Of a DNA stretch of 64,000 nucleotides, positions 52,253 through 60,758 are shown piece after piece. The notes under the pieces were generated by a model, which made no database searches, was not told the origin of the DNA, and saw only the letters and a program-made list of their open reading frames with translations. This stretch comes from Fusibacter sp. A1. GTDB lineage: Bacteria; Bacillota; Clostridia; Peptostreptococcales; Acidaminobacteraceae. How positions within the stretch are numbered: the stretch's first letter is position 1; each line of letters opens with the position of its first letter. The translations under genes and the position numbers were made by a program. The stretch spans positions 62,001 to 126,000 of the forward strand of contig NZ_QQWI01000009.1 in assembly GCF_004125825.1 (NCBI RefSeq), in the 5' to 3' direction.

Positions 52253-52762
52253 GTGAGTAAGTATGAATCACCTGATTATAAGGTTATTTTAAATGATGAC
52301 CCCTTTGAAATTAGAGAGTACATCGATTTTTTTATCATCGAATATGATGATAACAATGACCCCGAAATTGAGAGTGGTTTTGGTTCTTTGTTTAGCTATA
52401 TTTCGAGTGATAATAAGGAAAAAGAAAAAATCTCAATGACTGTACCAGTAATTGAAGAAATATCTCAAGGTAAAAAGAAAATGGCTTTTGTCGTTCCAAG
52501 TAAATTCGGAGACAAGATACCAGAACCAAATAATGCAAATTTATCTGTGAGGAAGTTCAATAAAGGATTATTTGGTGTAATAAAGTATTCAGGTTTTTCG
52601 AATACAAAAAAAGAAATAAAAATGCAAAAGAAACTCAGTGAATGGATCAAAGAAAATGGTTATACAACCCAGTCAAATTATATGCTTGCCTTTTACAATG
52701 CACCATTTACACCTCCGATGCTTAGAAGAAATGAAGTATGGGTTCGTATTATAAAAGAATGA
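52253..52762 (+). CDS. SOUL/heme-binding family protein
   Basis: A 169-residue soluble protein matching the SOUL (HBP) family: YESPDYKVILNDDPFEIREY at the start, GFGSLFSYISSDNKEKEKISMTVPVI (about 43-68, the SKKIxMTxPV-type core), and a C-terminal NYMLAFYNAPFTPPMLRRNEV. The family binds heme or porphyrins in eukaryotes; bacterial roles are unclear. GTG start with AAAGGAG eight bases upstream. The gene is unusually A+T rich and sits alone in non-coding sequence, so recent transfer is possible. Confidence 0.88.
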   Translation: MSKYESPDYKVILNDDPFEIREYIDFFIIEYDDNNDPEIESGFGSLFSYISSDNKEKEKISMTVPVIEEISQGKKKMAFVVPSKFGDKIPEPNNANLSVRKFNKGLFGVIKYSGFSNTKKEIKMQKKLSEWIKENGYTTQSNYMLAFYNAPFTPPMLRRNEVWVRIIKE

Positions 52763-53087
52763 GTTCTATTTAATGCGAATATAGACACTGATGGGAATGT
52801 TGGACAGGATGTAGTCGAAATTAATTATCAAAAGCCATATATCTGCCACCCTTGCCTCAACTTAATTTTGACGATTTGAGATGGTTTGGGGGCGAATAGA
52901 GGTATGATTGTATGCTTTGCGGATTAGTGAGGTTTTTGAGGAAGGATAGGTTGTTGAAAGAGTTAGATACTTAGGTTTAAGGCCTCCGGCGGCGCCTCTT
53001 CGGAATAACAAAATACGTTATCCTGTCCGGTGGGGGTCCCGTGAACATAGTACGTTCGCTCATGCTGAATAATTCCGCGAACACTGA
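52763..53087. other. Intergenic region with short inverted repeats
   Basis: No supported gene. Short pairings are seen at about 53005-53022 (ATAAC...GTTAT) and 53053-53082 (GTTCGC...GCGAAC), the latter just before the tRNA-associated element. A G+C-rich patch (CCTCCGGCGGCGCC, about 52983) stands out from its A+T-rich surroundings. Purpose unknown. Confidence 0.4.
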
Positions 53088-53144
53088 TTTAAGAGATTTA
53101 AGTTGCTAAACGTTGTTTACAATACAAACCAACAGGCGCGGGGC
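53088..53144. repeat. tRNA-Leu-associated structured element, copy A
   Basis: 57 bases, TTTAAGAGATTTAAG...CTAAACG...ACAGGCGCGGGGC, matching copy B at 62837-62893 at its ends and core. The middle pairs TTGTTT with AAACCAA (one bulge) around ACAATAC; copy B pairs TATTTTGTA with ACAAAAATA, so the stem is kept while its bases differ. Both copies lie just beyond the terminator of a tRNA-Leu gene in the same orientation. Confidence 0.65.
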
Positions 53145-53169
53145 ATCTATGAATAAACTACATTCATAG

Positions 53170-53235
53170 CATCCGCACCAAAAAAAAGAAATGACTGATC
53201 GTTAGATCAGTCATTTCTTTTTTTTGGTGCGGATG
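53170..53235 (-). terminator. Terminator/palindrome including tRNA-Leu 3' end
   Basis: Perfect 31-bp arms (53170-53200 and 53205-53235) with loop GTTA. The core (GAAATGACTGATC plus A8/T8) is a terminator for the tRNA. The outer ten bases CATCCGCACC are a copy of the tRNA acceptor end, present inverted on the far side, which terminator function does not require. Confidence 0.85.
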
Positions 53236-53310
53236 GAGGGATTTGAACCCTCACGCCCATACAGGCACTACCCCCTCAAGGTAGCGTGTCTGCCGTTCCA
53301 CCACATCCGC
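53225..53310 (-). tRNA. tRNA-Leu (anticodon GAG)
   Basis: 86 bases including an encoded CCA. Acceptor GCGGATG / CATCCGC with discriminator A; D-arm TGGTGGAACGGCAGACAC; anticodon stem CTACC/GGTAG with loop TTGAGGG (GAG, reads CUC/CUU); a long variable arm (class II); T-arm GAGGGTTCAAATCCCTC. Followed by the palindromic terminator. Confidence 0.96.
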
Positions 53311-53358
53311 GTCACAATGATTAGTATATAATCATCGGGCTTTGCTGTCAATAGTTTT

Positions 53359-53952
53359 TTATTTTTTGGTTTGTAATGCGCTAATGTCTTTGTATTCTAA
53401 TTTTTCTGAATACAGATAACTGTACCAGTGTTCGAATTTTTGGACCTTTTGAATGTAGTTTTCTGTTTCTGCGAACGGGATGTTGCTTAGGGTTTGGCCG
53501 TCGTTGGAGCAGGTTTTGTCGGATAGCCATTTTTTGACGTTGCCTGTGCCTGCGTTGTAGCCGCTGAGGACTTTTACCATATCGCCGTCGTATAGCCTTA
53601 TGAGGTAGGACAGGTACCAGCTACCCAGGTTGATGTTGGTTTTTGGGTCTAGGATATTTATTGTTTCTGGGTCGATTCCATTTTGTACGGCGGCCCATTT
53701 TGCGGTGGCTTCTGTGAGCTGCATGAGTCCTTGGGCGCCTTTTGAGGAGACGACTTCTTCTCTGAAGCGGCTTTCTGTTCTGATTACTGCTGCGATTAGC
53801 ACTGGGTCTACTTTGTGGTAGCTTGCGGATTCTTTGATGAATGCTTCGTAGCCGATGGGGTAGTAGGATCTGATACCTAGGTAGCCTGCGCTTGTGAGTG
53901 CGAAGAGAAGCATGCATAGTATGAGCGTTCTGAATTTTGTCCGTGGTGTCAC
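53359..53952 (-). CDS. Lytic transglycosylase (SLT domain)
   Basis: 197 residues: an N-terminal span or uncleaved signal (about 9-27) and an Slt70-type catalytic domain: VDPVLIAAVIRTESRFREEV (catalytic Glu about 61), SSKGAQGLMQLTEATAKW, NINLGSWYLSYLI and VLSGYNAGTGNVKKWL, all conserved. Cleaves peptidoglycan glycan strands outside the membrane. GTG start preceded by AGGAGGCGCAT. Follows coaE by 21 bases; the polA-coaE-slt order is common in clostridia. Confidence 0.94.
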   Translation of the reverse strand: MTPRTKFRTLILCMLLFALTSAGYLGIRSYYPIGYEAFIKESASYHKVDPVLIAAVIRTESRFREEVVSSKGAQGLMQLTEATAKWAAVQNGIDPETINILDPKTNINLGSWYLSYLIRLYDGDMVKVLSGYNAGTGNVKKWLSDKTCSNDGQTLSNIPFAETENYIQKVQKFEHWYSYLYSEKLEYKDISALQTKK

Positions 53953-53973
53953 ATGCGCCTCCTGGAGCTTTAT

Positions 53974-54567
53974 TTAAGTGATGGTGATAACGAGTTCATC
54001 GAGTTGGTGGTAGAGGTCTGCGAGTCCTCTGTTGTTGTCGATGTAGACTCTTGCGAGTTTCTTTTTTTCTTCTAGGGTCAGCTGTGTGACAATCATCTTT
54101 TGGGCGTCTTCTTCGCTTAGGTTGTTTCTTGAGATCAGGCGGTCGAGTTGTACCCGCTTATCCACAACCATGAGCCAAACATCGTCTACCATCTCGTGCA
54201 GTCCGGTTTCGATTAAAAGCGCGGCGTCGATGATGACGGCTTTGCAGCTGCGGTCGTCTTCGAAATGCACGATGCGCTGGGTGATAGCGCTGCGAATGCT
54301 GGGGTGTACGATTTGGTTCAGCTCTTTTAGTTTTACCGGGTCAGAAAACACGATCTGACCCAGTTTTTTTCGGTTGAGTTCGCCTGTGGGTAAGAGGATG
54401 TCTTCTGAGAAACTATCCACAATCTTCTTTAGGGCAGGCTTTCCAGGTTGTACGACTTCTCTTGCAATCAGGTCGGCGTCGATGATAGGTATGCCGCAGT
54501 GTTCGAGATACCTTGATGCCGTGGATTTACCGGAAGCGATTCCTCCTGTGAGTCCTATGATTTTCAT
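53974..54567 (-). CDS. coaE: Dephospho-CoA kinase
   Basis: Last step of coenzyme A synthesis: ATP-dependent phosphorylation of the 3'-hydroxyl of dephospho-CoA. 197 residues with P-loop GLTGGIASGKSTASRYL, PIIDADLIAREV (substrate Asp), HPSIRSAI, and VIIDAALLIETGLH followed by RLISRNNLSEEDAQ. Full length for the family. GAGGTG before ATG; ten bases after polA. Confidence 0.97.
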   Translation of the reverse strand: MKIIGLTGGIASGKSTASRYLEHCGIPIIDADLIAREVVQPGKPALKKIVDSFSEDILLPTGELNRKKLGQIVFSDPVKLKELNQIVHPSIRSAITQRIVHFEDDRSCKAVIIDAALLIETGLHEMVDDVWLMVVDKRVQLDRLISRNNLSEEDAQKMIVTQLTLEEKKKLARVYIDNNRGLADLYHQLDELVITIT

Positions 54568-54576
54568 TGAGCACCT

Positions 54577-57240
54577 CTATTTCGCGTCAAACCAGCTGTC
54601 TCCCGTATGCATGTCTATGCTCAGGGGTACTGACAGTTCGACTGCTTCGAGCATACATTTTTCGAGCAATGCCTCTACTTTTTCTATTTCGTCTTTTTTG
54701 GTGTCGATGATCAGTTCATCGTGTACCTGTAGGATGAGTTGGCTTTTAAGACCCGATTCTTTTAAGGCGTTGTAGACTTTGATCATCGCAAGTTTGATGA
54801 TGTCTGCGGCGCTTCCTTGTATCGGGGTGTTCATCGCCATACGCTCTCCGTATTGTCTGATGTTGAAGTTCTTGTTCTTGATTTCAGGGATGAATCGCTT
54901 TCGACCTAGGATGGTCTCGGAGTACCCTGTCTTTGAACAAAACTCCTTACATTCATTCATATACCCTTTTACGTTAGGATATTTCGCAAAATAGTTTTCG
55001 ATATATTCTTTTGCCGTTTTTCTTGTGATCTTAAGTGTCTCTGACAGTCCAAAGTCGCTCATGCCGTAGACGATTCCGAAGTTGACTTCTTTGGCCCTGC
55101 TTCTCAAATCGGGTGTCACCTCGTCAAGTGGTGTCTCGAACACCTGTGATGCGGTGAGCGCGTGTATGTCGATGTTTTCTGTGTAGGCTTTTTTTAGCAT
55201 AGGGTCGTTCGACATGTGCGCAAGCACTCTCAGTTCGATTTGCGAATAGTCGGCGTCCACCAGTACGTTACCCTGACTTGCGATGAACACTTTTCTAAGC
55301 TCTCTGCCCATCTCCAGTCTAATCGGTATGTTCTGAAGGTTGGGTTCGGTGCTTGATAGCCTTCCTGTGGCCGCAACCGTCTGGTTGAGGCTTGAGTGGA
55401 TGCGTCCTGTGATAGGGTTGATCACCGCTCTTAGGCCGTCGATATAGGTTGATTTCAGTTTGGCATAGGTTCTGTAGTCGATGATCTTTTCGATGATGTT
55501 ATGTTTTGTGATCAGTTCGACAAGCACGTCGTGGCTTGTGGAATAACCGGTTTTTGTCTTTTTGATGGGCGGTAGGCCCAGGGTTTCAAAAAGAATGACT
55601 CCCAGTTGCTTTGGCGAGTTGATGTTGAACTCTGTTCCCGCTGCCTCGTAGATTTCTGACTGTAGGTTTGCGATCAGCTCGTTAAGCTCGACATCCAACA
55701 CATCCAGCACTTCGGGCTTGATGTTGAAGCCGACGTATTCCATGTCAACCAGCACTTCTACAAGGGGCATTTCCACTTCATCAAAGAGCTTGATCAGTTC
55801 CAGTTCCTGCATCCTATCCAGTAGGATCTCATGAATGACCTTCACGGCCTTTAGCTTTTCGTTGATGAAGGACAAGGCTTTTTCTGAATCCGCCTCTTTG
55901 AAGGTGACCTTCTTGACGCCTTTTCCGAGCACATCCTCCTGTGTCGCCATCGATTTGCCCAAAAGATCGAGCGTCAGGTCGTTGAGCTCGTAGCTTTTAC
56001 GGTTGGCATCCACCAGGTACATGGCGATCTGCGCGTCAAATACGGGCTTTATGTTGTTGATTCCATATCTTCTAAGGATCAGCATCTCATTTTTAATGTC
56101 ATGCCCTGCAAGCTTTATGGTACCGCTAAGCGCAAGGGAGTTGAGTGCGAATACCACATCATTGACCAGGTCGCCGTGAACGAGTATTCCCTCGCCGTCT
56201 TTGCGGGCGATTCCGATGTAGCTGATTTCGTCGTTTACAAGGGTCACCTTATCGTAAAGGATCGACAGGTAGAGCTCCTCGTTGATGTTGATCTGTTTAA
56301 AGAAACTGTCGATTTCATCCGCCGTCTGTGCGACTGAAAATGCGTCTTCTGCCTCTGTTACATGCGAAATTTCCTGGGCGTGCTCCACACCCAACTTTTG
56401 CAAGAAACTATGCAGGCTGTACTTTTGAAAGAGCGCTACAAGTTCTGTCATGTTGGGTTCTGCGATCTCGAACTCGCTTAGGTCCATCTCGACCGGCACT
56501 TCACGAACGATGGTCGCCAGCTTTTTAGAAAGCACTGCCAGCTCCGCATGTTCTTCCACCAGTCCTTTGATGCGGGCGTTTTTGATCTCAGATGAGTTCT
56601 TGATCAGGTTCTCGACCGTACCGAATTCTTCGAGCAGTTTATTAGCTGTCACCTTCCCCACCTTAGGGATACCTGGAATGTTGTCCGAGCTGTCCCCCAT
56701 GAGGCCTTTCAGGTCGATGACCCTGTTAGGTGGCACACCCATGTCCTCTTCGACGAGCATGGGATTGTAGATGACCTTGTTTTTTGTTCCGTGATAATAG
56801 ACCGAAGTGGTTTCATCCACCAGCTGCAGGGCATCCTTATCACCTGTGAGCACGTAGGAGTGCACTCCGTGTTCTCCTAGAAATTTTGATGCGGTACCTA
56901 GCAGGTCGTCCGCCTCGAATCCCTGAAGTTCGAGTATTTCAATCCCCATGGCTTTAAGTATTTCTTTAAGCACAGGCATCTGCATTCTGAGTTCGTCGGG
57001 CATTCCTTTGCGCCCCGCCTTATAGGCTTCGAAGGTCTTATGTCTGAATGTCGGCCCCTTCAAATCGAAGGCGACCGCCACATAGCTTGGTTTGATCTCT
57101 GCTGAGACGCTCTGGTAGATGCTTAAAAATCCGTAAAGGGCATTCGTCGGGAACCCGTCTGGCGTAGCCATGTTTCTGATTCCGAAGAAGGCTCTATTGA
57201 TGATGCTGTTTCCGTCTATGATCAATGCTCTCTTTTGCAT
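54577..57240 (-). CDS. polA: DNA polymerase I
   Basis: 887 residues. 5'-3' exonuclease/flap domain (1-about 290; LIIDGNSIINRAFFGI, GFEADDLLGT, LTGDKDALQLV, KGLMGDSSDNIPG), a degenerate 3'-5' exonuclease-like domain (about 300-470) in which the DxE proofreading motif is absent, as in Bacillus enzymes, and the polymerase domain: motif A VDADYSQIELRVLAHMS, motif B RSRAKEVNFGIVYGMSDFG, motif C QVHDELIID. Repair and primer removal in replication. ATG follows AATAGGAG. Head of polA-coaE-slt. Confidence 0.98.
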   Translation of the reverse strand: MQKRALIIDGNSIINRAFFGIRNMATPDGFPTNALYGFLSIYQSVSAEIKPSYVAVAFDLKGPTFRHKTFEAYKAGRKGMPDELRMQMPVLKEILKAMGIEILELQGFEADDLLGTASKFLGEHGVHSYVLTGDKDALQLVDETTSVYYHGTKNKVIYNPMLVEEDMGVPPNRVIDLKGLMGDSSDNIPGIPKVGKVTANKLLEEFGTVENLIKNSSEIKNARIKGLVEEHAELAVLSKKLATIVREVPVEMDLSEFEIAEPNMTELVALFQKYSLHSFLQKLGVEHAQEISHVTEAEDAFSVAQTADEIDSFFKQININEELYLSILYDKVTLVNDEISYIGIARKDGEGILVHGDLVNDVVFALNSLALSGTIKLAGHDIKNEMLILRRYGINNIKPVFDAQIAMYLVDANRKSYELNDLTLDLLGKSMATQEDVLGKGVKKVTFKEADSEKALSFINEKLKAVKVIHEILLDRMQELELIKLFDEVEMPLVEVLVDMEYVGFNIKPEVLDVLDVELNELIANLQSEIYEAAGTEFNINSPKQLGVILFETLGLPPIKKTKTGYSTSHDVLVELITKHNIIEKIIDYRTYAKLKSTYIDGLRAVINPITGRIHSSLNQTVAATGRLSSTEPNLQNIPIRLEMGRELRKVFIASQGNVLVDADYSQIELRVLAHMSNDPMLKKAYTENIDIHALTASQVFETPLDEVTPDLRSRAKEVNFGIVYGMSDFGLSETLKITRKTAKEYIENYFAKYPNVKGYMNECKEFCSKTGYSETILGRKRFIPEIKNKNFNIRQYGERMAMNTPIQGSAADIIKLAMIKVYNALKESGLKSQLILQVHDELIIDTKKDEIEKVEALLEKCMLEAVELSVPLSIDMHTGDSWFDAK

Positions 57241-57341
57241 AGTTGACTCCTATTCATCCTTCTGTTAGTCATTAGTAGTACTATTGTAACACAAAATCGA
57301 TTCATTTTAATGATGGATGATGCCCTGACATGCTTGATTGC

Positions 57342-57371
57342 ATAAAAAAGTCCGCTTGCGCGGACTTTGGT
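57342..57371 (-). terminator. Terminator after the SIMPL-domain gene
   Basis: Stem AAAGTCCGC / GCGGACTTT, loop of four, minus-strand tail TTTTTTATG. Overlaps the gene's end. Confidence 0.9.
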
Positions 57372-58115
57372 TTAATAACTGTATTCAACTGTCAGATTCG
57401 CCTTGATAGCAAGCTCTCCAGCTTCTACGGGCGTGCTTGAAGCTTTCATATCTGCCGCTTCATAATAGGTGTTTGTATAAGGAGCGGAAGTGTACATGGA
57501 TTCTACTACTCGATGAGGTTTGTCAGGCTTTTCACCGAAGGTACCCATAATGGCTGTCGCCTTGTCTTTGGCGTTGTTCATTGCCAGTACCAGTGCGTCG
57601 TCATAATACTCGGCGCGGTTGGAGATGTCGAACTGGATGTTATGGATGTTGTTGGCTTCTGCAGCGAACGCCACATCGATCATGTCACCCACCGTGTCGA
57701 CGTCTCTGATTGTGATACGTACAGAGTTGTCCACTTGGTAGAACATCGGTTGCTCCTGACCTTCCATGAATGGTTTATTATAGTCATAGGTGCGGTAGAT
57801 GTTATAGTTGGTGGTTACAAGATCAGCTTCTTTGATTCCCGCTTCTTTTAGGGCTTCGATGACAGCTGTCATCTTCATCCTATTCTCTTCTTGCGCTGCA
57901 GATGCGTCCTCGTGTCTTGTCTGTACTCCAACATTGATGTAAGCCAAGTCAGGTTTGACGAGAATGACGCCTTCTCCGCCGACCGATACGATGTTTAGTT
58001 GGTCAGTCGTTGTTTCGGCACTTATCTTAGCGCCGGTAAGATCGAGCATGTCGATGGTGACGACTAGGCCGACCACAAGGAGTATAGTGAGTGCGATTAG
58101 GTATATTTTTTTCAT
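57372..58115 (-). CDS. SIMPL-domain (DUF541) exported protein
   Basis: 247 residues with an N-terminal membrane anchor or signal (about 5-22) and a SIMPL domain: VSVGGEGVILVKPDLAYINV, DLVTTNYNIYRTYDYN, VDNSVRITIRDVDTVGDMID, and NNAKDKATAIMGTFGEKPDK. The family is periplasmic or outer-surface, linked to stress tolerance in some bacteria (E. coli YggE). Starts in a four-base overlap (ATGA) with the anti-sigma gene and has AAAGGAGG upstream, so it belongs to the ECF operon. Confidence 0.9.
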   Translation of the reverse strand: MKKIYLIALTILLVVGLVVTIDMLDLTGAKISAETTTDQLNIVSVGGEGVILVKPDLAYINVGVQTRHEDASAAQEENRMKMTAVIEALKEAGIKEADLVTTNYNIYRTYDYNKPFMEGQEQPMFYQVDNSVRITIRDVDTVGDMIDVAFAAEANNIHNIQFDISNRAEYYDDALVLAMNNAKDKATAIMGTFGEKPDKPHRVVESMYTSAPYTNTYYEAADMKASSTPVEAGELAIKANLTVEYSY

Positions 58116-59419
58116 TTAGACTTCCTCCTTTTTCTGATAATAGTCAGAACTACTGCGATTACTGCACCAAGGATGATTACTGGAAGCAGTATTGGTAATA
58201 AGCCAATAAATCCTACAAAGGTATTCTCAAGCCACTCGACGAGTCGATTGGTCGATTTGATAAAGGCTTCTTTTGCTCTAGTAAAGACCGTCGGGTCCAC
58301 CGGTTCTACAAATGAAGTAAGATCTTTTACTTCTTTAATGCCTATGTGGATACTTGATAGAGATACCAAACGGTCCCACGCCTGCAGATTGCCAGTGAGA
58401 CGGTTGATGTCGTTTCTGACTCTGCTGAGTTCGCGTTCCACTTCGATGATTTCAGTGACGTTTTCAGCCTTGTTCATGATTTCTCGTAGTGCGGTCTCAC
58501 GAACCTCAAGGTTTTTCACTTCATTCATGGTGTCCCTGTACATGCTGGTGATGTCCTCGACGCTTTGCTGTTTGCTGATCACCTCACCAAGACCTGCTAC
58601 TTCGGTAAATGCGCTGTCAAACGAGTCCTGAGGGATGCGGATGACGATATAACCTTCTTTGAGCTGTTGTTCCTCACCCCTGTAATATTCCCTGTAAGAG
58701 CCGGTGTAACTGTTCTCCACATAACCGCCAAGCAAGTTCGCCTGATGGGTAATCGCTTCGAAGGTCTGGTCGTAATCAAGCACTTCGAGCTGAATCTGCC
58801 CAGACTTGATCAGTTTTCTGTTTTGAATGTCGCTTTTAGTCTCGGATGTTGAAGTTACCGTCTCTCCACCGTCTCCATACTCACGGTCGGATGCGTCAGC
58901 GTCTTTTAAGAAGGATTCTTCCATGGGCGCTTCACTGAAGGTGATCGATACGCCGCTTTCCATTTCTGCAGCGGAGTCCATCATGGCAGGTTCTGCCATC
59001 GCGTAGTCCATCTCATCATTGGATGATTTTGCCATATTGAAATCAGTACCGCCAGTCAGTGCCGGCAAGGTGCCAAGACCGATAAAACCGACAACGAATA
59101 CAGCAGCCGCATAGGATAATCCACGTTGCCACGTTTTTGTGTTGTTTTTAAACTTGCTGTAAAGACTTACTTTCGATTTTGTCTCTTTAATTTCTTTGCT
59201 TACCTTTTCTAGTTCTGCGTGTAATGATTTTTCAAATCCTTCTGGCAACGTCTTCATTGGAAGCTCCTTAAGCGCTTTCATCACCATCTGACCAGTCTCT
59301 ACGAGTTCACGGCAATCATCACATTCAGCGAGATGTGTTTCCACTTGCTTCACTTCTTCTTCATTCAACAAATGATCGAGATAATCATTGATTTGCTCTT
59401 CTGTCAATTTACATTTCAT
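58112..59419 (-). CDS. zf-HC2 anti-sigma factor with DUF4349 ectodomain
   Basis: 435 residues. Cytoplasmic zinc anti-sigma domain (1-40; VETHLAECDDCRELV, HxxxCxxC), a linker, a first span (about 103-122), and a DUF4349 outer domain (about 205-400; GQIQLEVLDYDQTFEAI, GYIVIRIPQDSFDSAFTEV, SVEDITSMYRDTMNEVKNLE, coiled coil ending LVSLSSIHIGI) before a last C-terminal span (about 405-428). DUF4349 is usually stand-alone; the fusion to an anti-sigma domain makes it a probable envelope sensor that holds the upstream-encoded sigma factor. GGAGG before ATG. Confidence 0.9.
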   Translation of the reverse strand: MKCKLTEEQINDYLDHLLNEEEVKQVETHLAECDDCRELVETGQMVMKALKELPMKTLPEGFEKSLHAELEKVSKEIKETKSKVSLYSKFKNNTKTWQRGLSYAAAVFVVGFIGLGTLPALTGGTDFNMAKSSNDEMDYAMAEPAMMDSAAEMESGVSITFSEAPMEESFLKDADASDREYGDGGETVTSTSETKSDIQNRKLIKSGQIQLEVLDYDQTFEAITHQANLLGGYVENSYTGSYREYYRGEEQQLKEGYIVIRIPQDSFDSAFTEVAGLGEVISKQQSVEDITSMYRDTMNEVKNLEVRETALREIMNKAENVTEIIEVERELSRVRNDINRLTGNLQAWDRLVSLSSIHIGIKEVKDLTSFVEPVDPTVFTRAKEAFIKSTNRLVEWLENTFVGFIGLLPILLPVIILGAVIAVVLTIIRKRRKSK

Positions 59420-59434
59420 CGCTTATGCCTCCTT

Positions 59435-60028
59435 TCACCGTGCCAGATCAAACGTGAACGTCTGATCACTGATAAGTATTTTCTTTAGCATGTCTCTTCC
59501 TCGATTGATTCTTGATTTTACCGTTCCGACAGGAACCTCGATCATCTCAGCGATTTCCTCATAACTGAATCCCTGAATGTCCCTGAGCACTACGACGATC
59601 CTATTGGCTTCCGGGAGTTTTGCAAGCGCCTTTTGCACGGTCTCTTTCAGATCCTTCGCCTCAAGAGCCGACTCAGGTGTCGGTCCATCGTCTGCAAGTT
59701 CCATCTTCACGGCGCCATCTTCTGTTTCCTTATCATGATCCATGGAATAGGTAACGACTTTTCTGTGTTTTCTTATGTAGTCATTGCAAGCATTTACCAC
59801 AATCCGATAAAGCCATGTTCCAAAACTAGCCTCACCTTTGAATTTATTGATGTTTCTAAATACTTTGACTAGCGCTTCTTGTGTCGCGTCTTTTGCATCT
59901 TCTTCGTTACCGAGTATCCGGTAAGCTACGTTATAGGCAAGGGTCTGATGTTTAGCGATGAGTTGTTCGAACGCTACCACATCCCCTTGTTGACTTCGCT
60001 TAAGCAATAATTTTTCAGCATCTGTCAA
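59435..60028 (-). CDS. ECF sigma factor (SigW-like)
   Basis: About 197 residues: region 2 (VAFEQLIAKHQTLAYNVAYR, then DAKDATQEALVKVFRNINKF with the -10-recognising helix) and region 4 (RIVVVLRDIQGFSYEEIAEM and PVGTVKSRINRGRDMLK). TTG at 60028 has GGGAG eight bases upstream; the in-frame GTG at 60037 has its ribosome site almost touching the codon. Followed after 15 bases by its anti-sigma gene and the SIMPL gene. A GGAAC/CGTC promoter upstream suggests self-activation. Confidence 0.94.
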   Translation of the reverse strand: MTDAEKLLLKRSQQGDVVAFEQLIAKHQTLAYNVAYRILGNEEDAKDATQEALVKVFRNINKFKGEASFGTWLYRIVVNACNDYIRKHRKVVTYSMDHDKETEDGAVKMELADDGPTPESALEAKDLKETVQKALAKLPEANRIVVVLRDIQGFSYEEIAEMIEVPVGTVKSRINRGRDMLKKILISDQTFTFDLAR

Positions 60029-60066
60029 GGTGGCCACTCCCTTCTTTTACTGGGTTATATTCTTTT

Positions 60067-60092
60067 GACGCAAGTAGTCTGCGAAAAGTTCC
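60067..60092 (-). promoter_or_regulatory. ECF-type promoter before the sigma gene
   Basis: Minus strand GGAAC, 17 bases, CGTC, matching the general ECF pattern (GGAAC/CGTC). About 30-40 bases before the start codon. Autoregulation is typical of such operons. Confidence 0.7.
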
Positions 60093-60151
60093 CGTATATT
60101 TTATCATTATAACAGATTAGTCCGTCACCGGTTTGCCATTCAACCTACAAA

Positions 60152-60173
60152 GAGCCAGGCATCTGCCTGGCTC
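60152..60173 (-). terminator. Terminator-like hairpin after Nudix-like gene
   Basis: 10-bp stem GAGCCAGGCA / TGCCTGGCTC with a two-base loop and short minus-strand tail TTTG. Confidence 0.65.
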
Positions 60174-60204
60174 CGCTTTAAATATGAAAAATGCGGGTAG
60201 TATC

Positions 60205-60681
60205 CTATACAATGTATTTCAGTCTGGCGACCGCCGTCACCAGCTGAGCGTCCAGCGCTTCGACCAGTGTTTTTTCATCGACCCAGATTAGGGAATCATC
60301 CAATTCGCCTTCAAAATGGCTTAAATCCATTGAAAACAGATAGAAAGTGTCATCCGCTCTCTTAGACGCAGCGCAGACACCCAGGTGGATGAGCGCTTTC
60401 TGATTGAACTCCACGCCGGTTAGCTCCTTAAGTGCGTGTACCGCACTGACCTCAGGTTGATACTTGACCGGCAAGCTGATGCTGCACAGGTCAGGGTGAT
60501 TATCCCAGCCAAGAACCAGTTCCCGTTTAGCCAAATAGACAAATTTGCCCATTGTCTTTTTAAAAGGAACTACAACCGAAAATTTTCCTTCACTTGGCAA
60601 ATACCTAACGTACTTGCCTTTTTTATGTTCTTCCACCTCGACAATTGCGAAATCTTCATCTTGAAATATTATATTTTCCAT
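60205..60681 (-). CDS. Nudix-like protein with degenerate Nudix box
   Basis: 158 residues. The overall fold pattern follows Nudix hydrolases, with a segment KYQPEVSAVHALKELTGVEF (about 85-104) aligned to the GX5EX7REUXEEXGU box, but the REXXEE glutamates are replaced (HALKELTG), so hydrolase activity is doubtful. The flanking strands (FVYLAKRELVLGWDN; FYLFSMDLSHFEGELDDS) fit the family. ATG 60681 has AAGGGGG eight bases upstream; an upstream in-frame extension lies over the preceding terminator and is rejected. Confidence 0.72.
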   Translation of the reverse strand: MENIIFQDEDFAIVEVEEHKKGKYVRYLPSEGKFSVVVPFKKTMGKFVYLAKRELVLGWDNHPDLCSISLPVKYQPEVSAVHALKELTGVEFNQKALIHLGVCAASKRADDTFYLFSMDLSHFEGELDDSLIWVDEKTLVEALDAQLVTAVARLKYIV

Positions 60682-60732
60682 AGGATTTCCCCCTTTGTTG
60701 TATGTATACCTTTTAATCGAGTAAGGTAAACA

Positions 60733-60758
60733 ATAAAAAAAGTGCCCGATGGGCACTT
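60733..60758 (-). terminator. Terminator at the end of the YdjM-like gene
   Basis: Stem AAGTGCCC / GGGCACTT, loop of three, minus-strand tail of T8. The stem overlaps the stop codon. Confidence 0.9.

Noticed and set aside
54577-57240. Proofreading activity of DNA polymerase I
   Set aside because: No DxE metal motif is seen in the middle domain, so proofreading is unlikely.
60205-60681. Active Nudix hydrolase
   Set aside because: The catalytic REXXEE glutamates of the Nudix box are not present.
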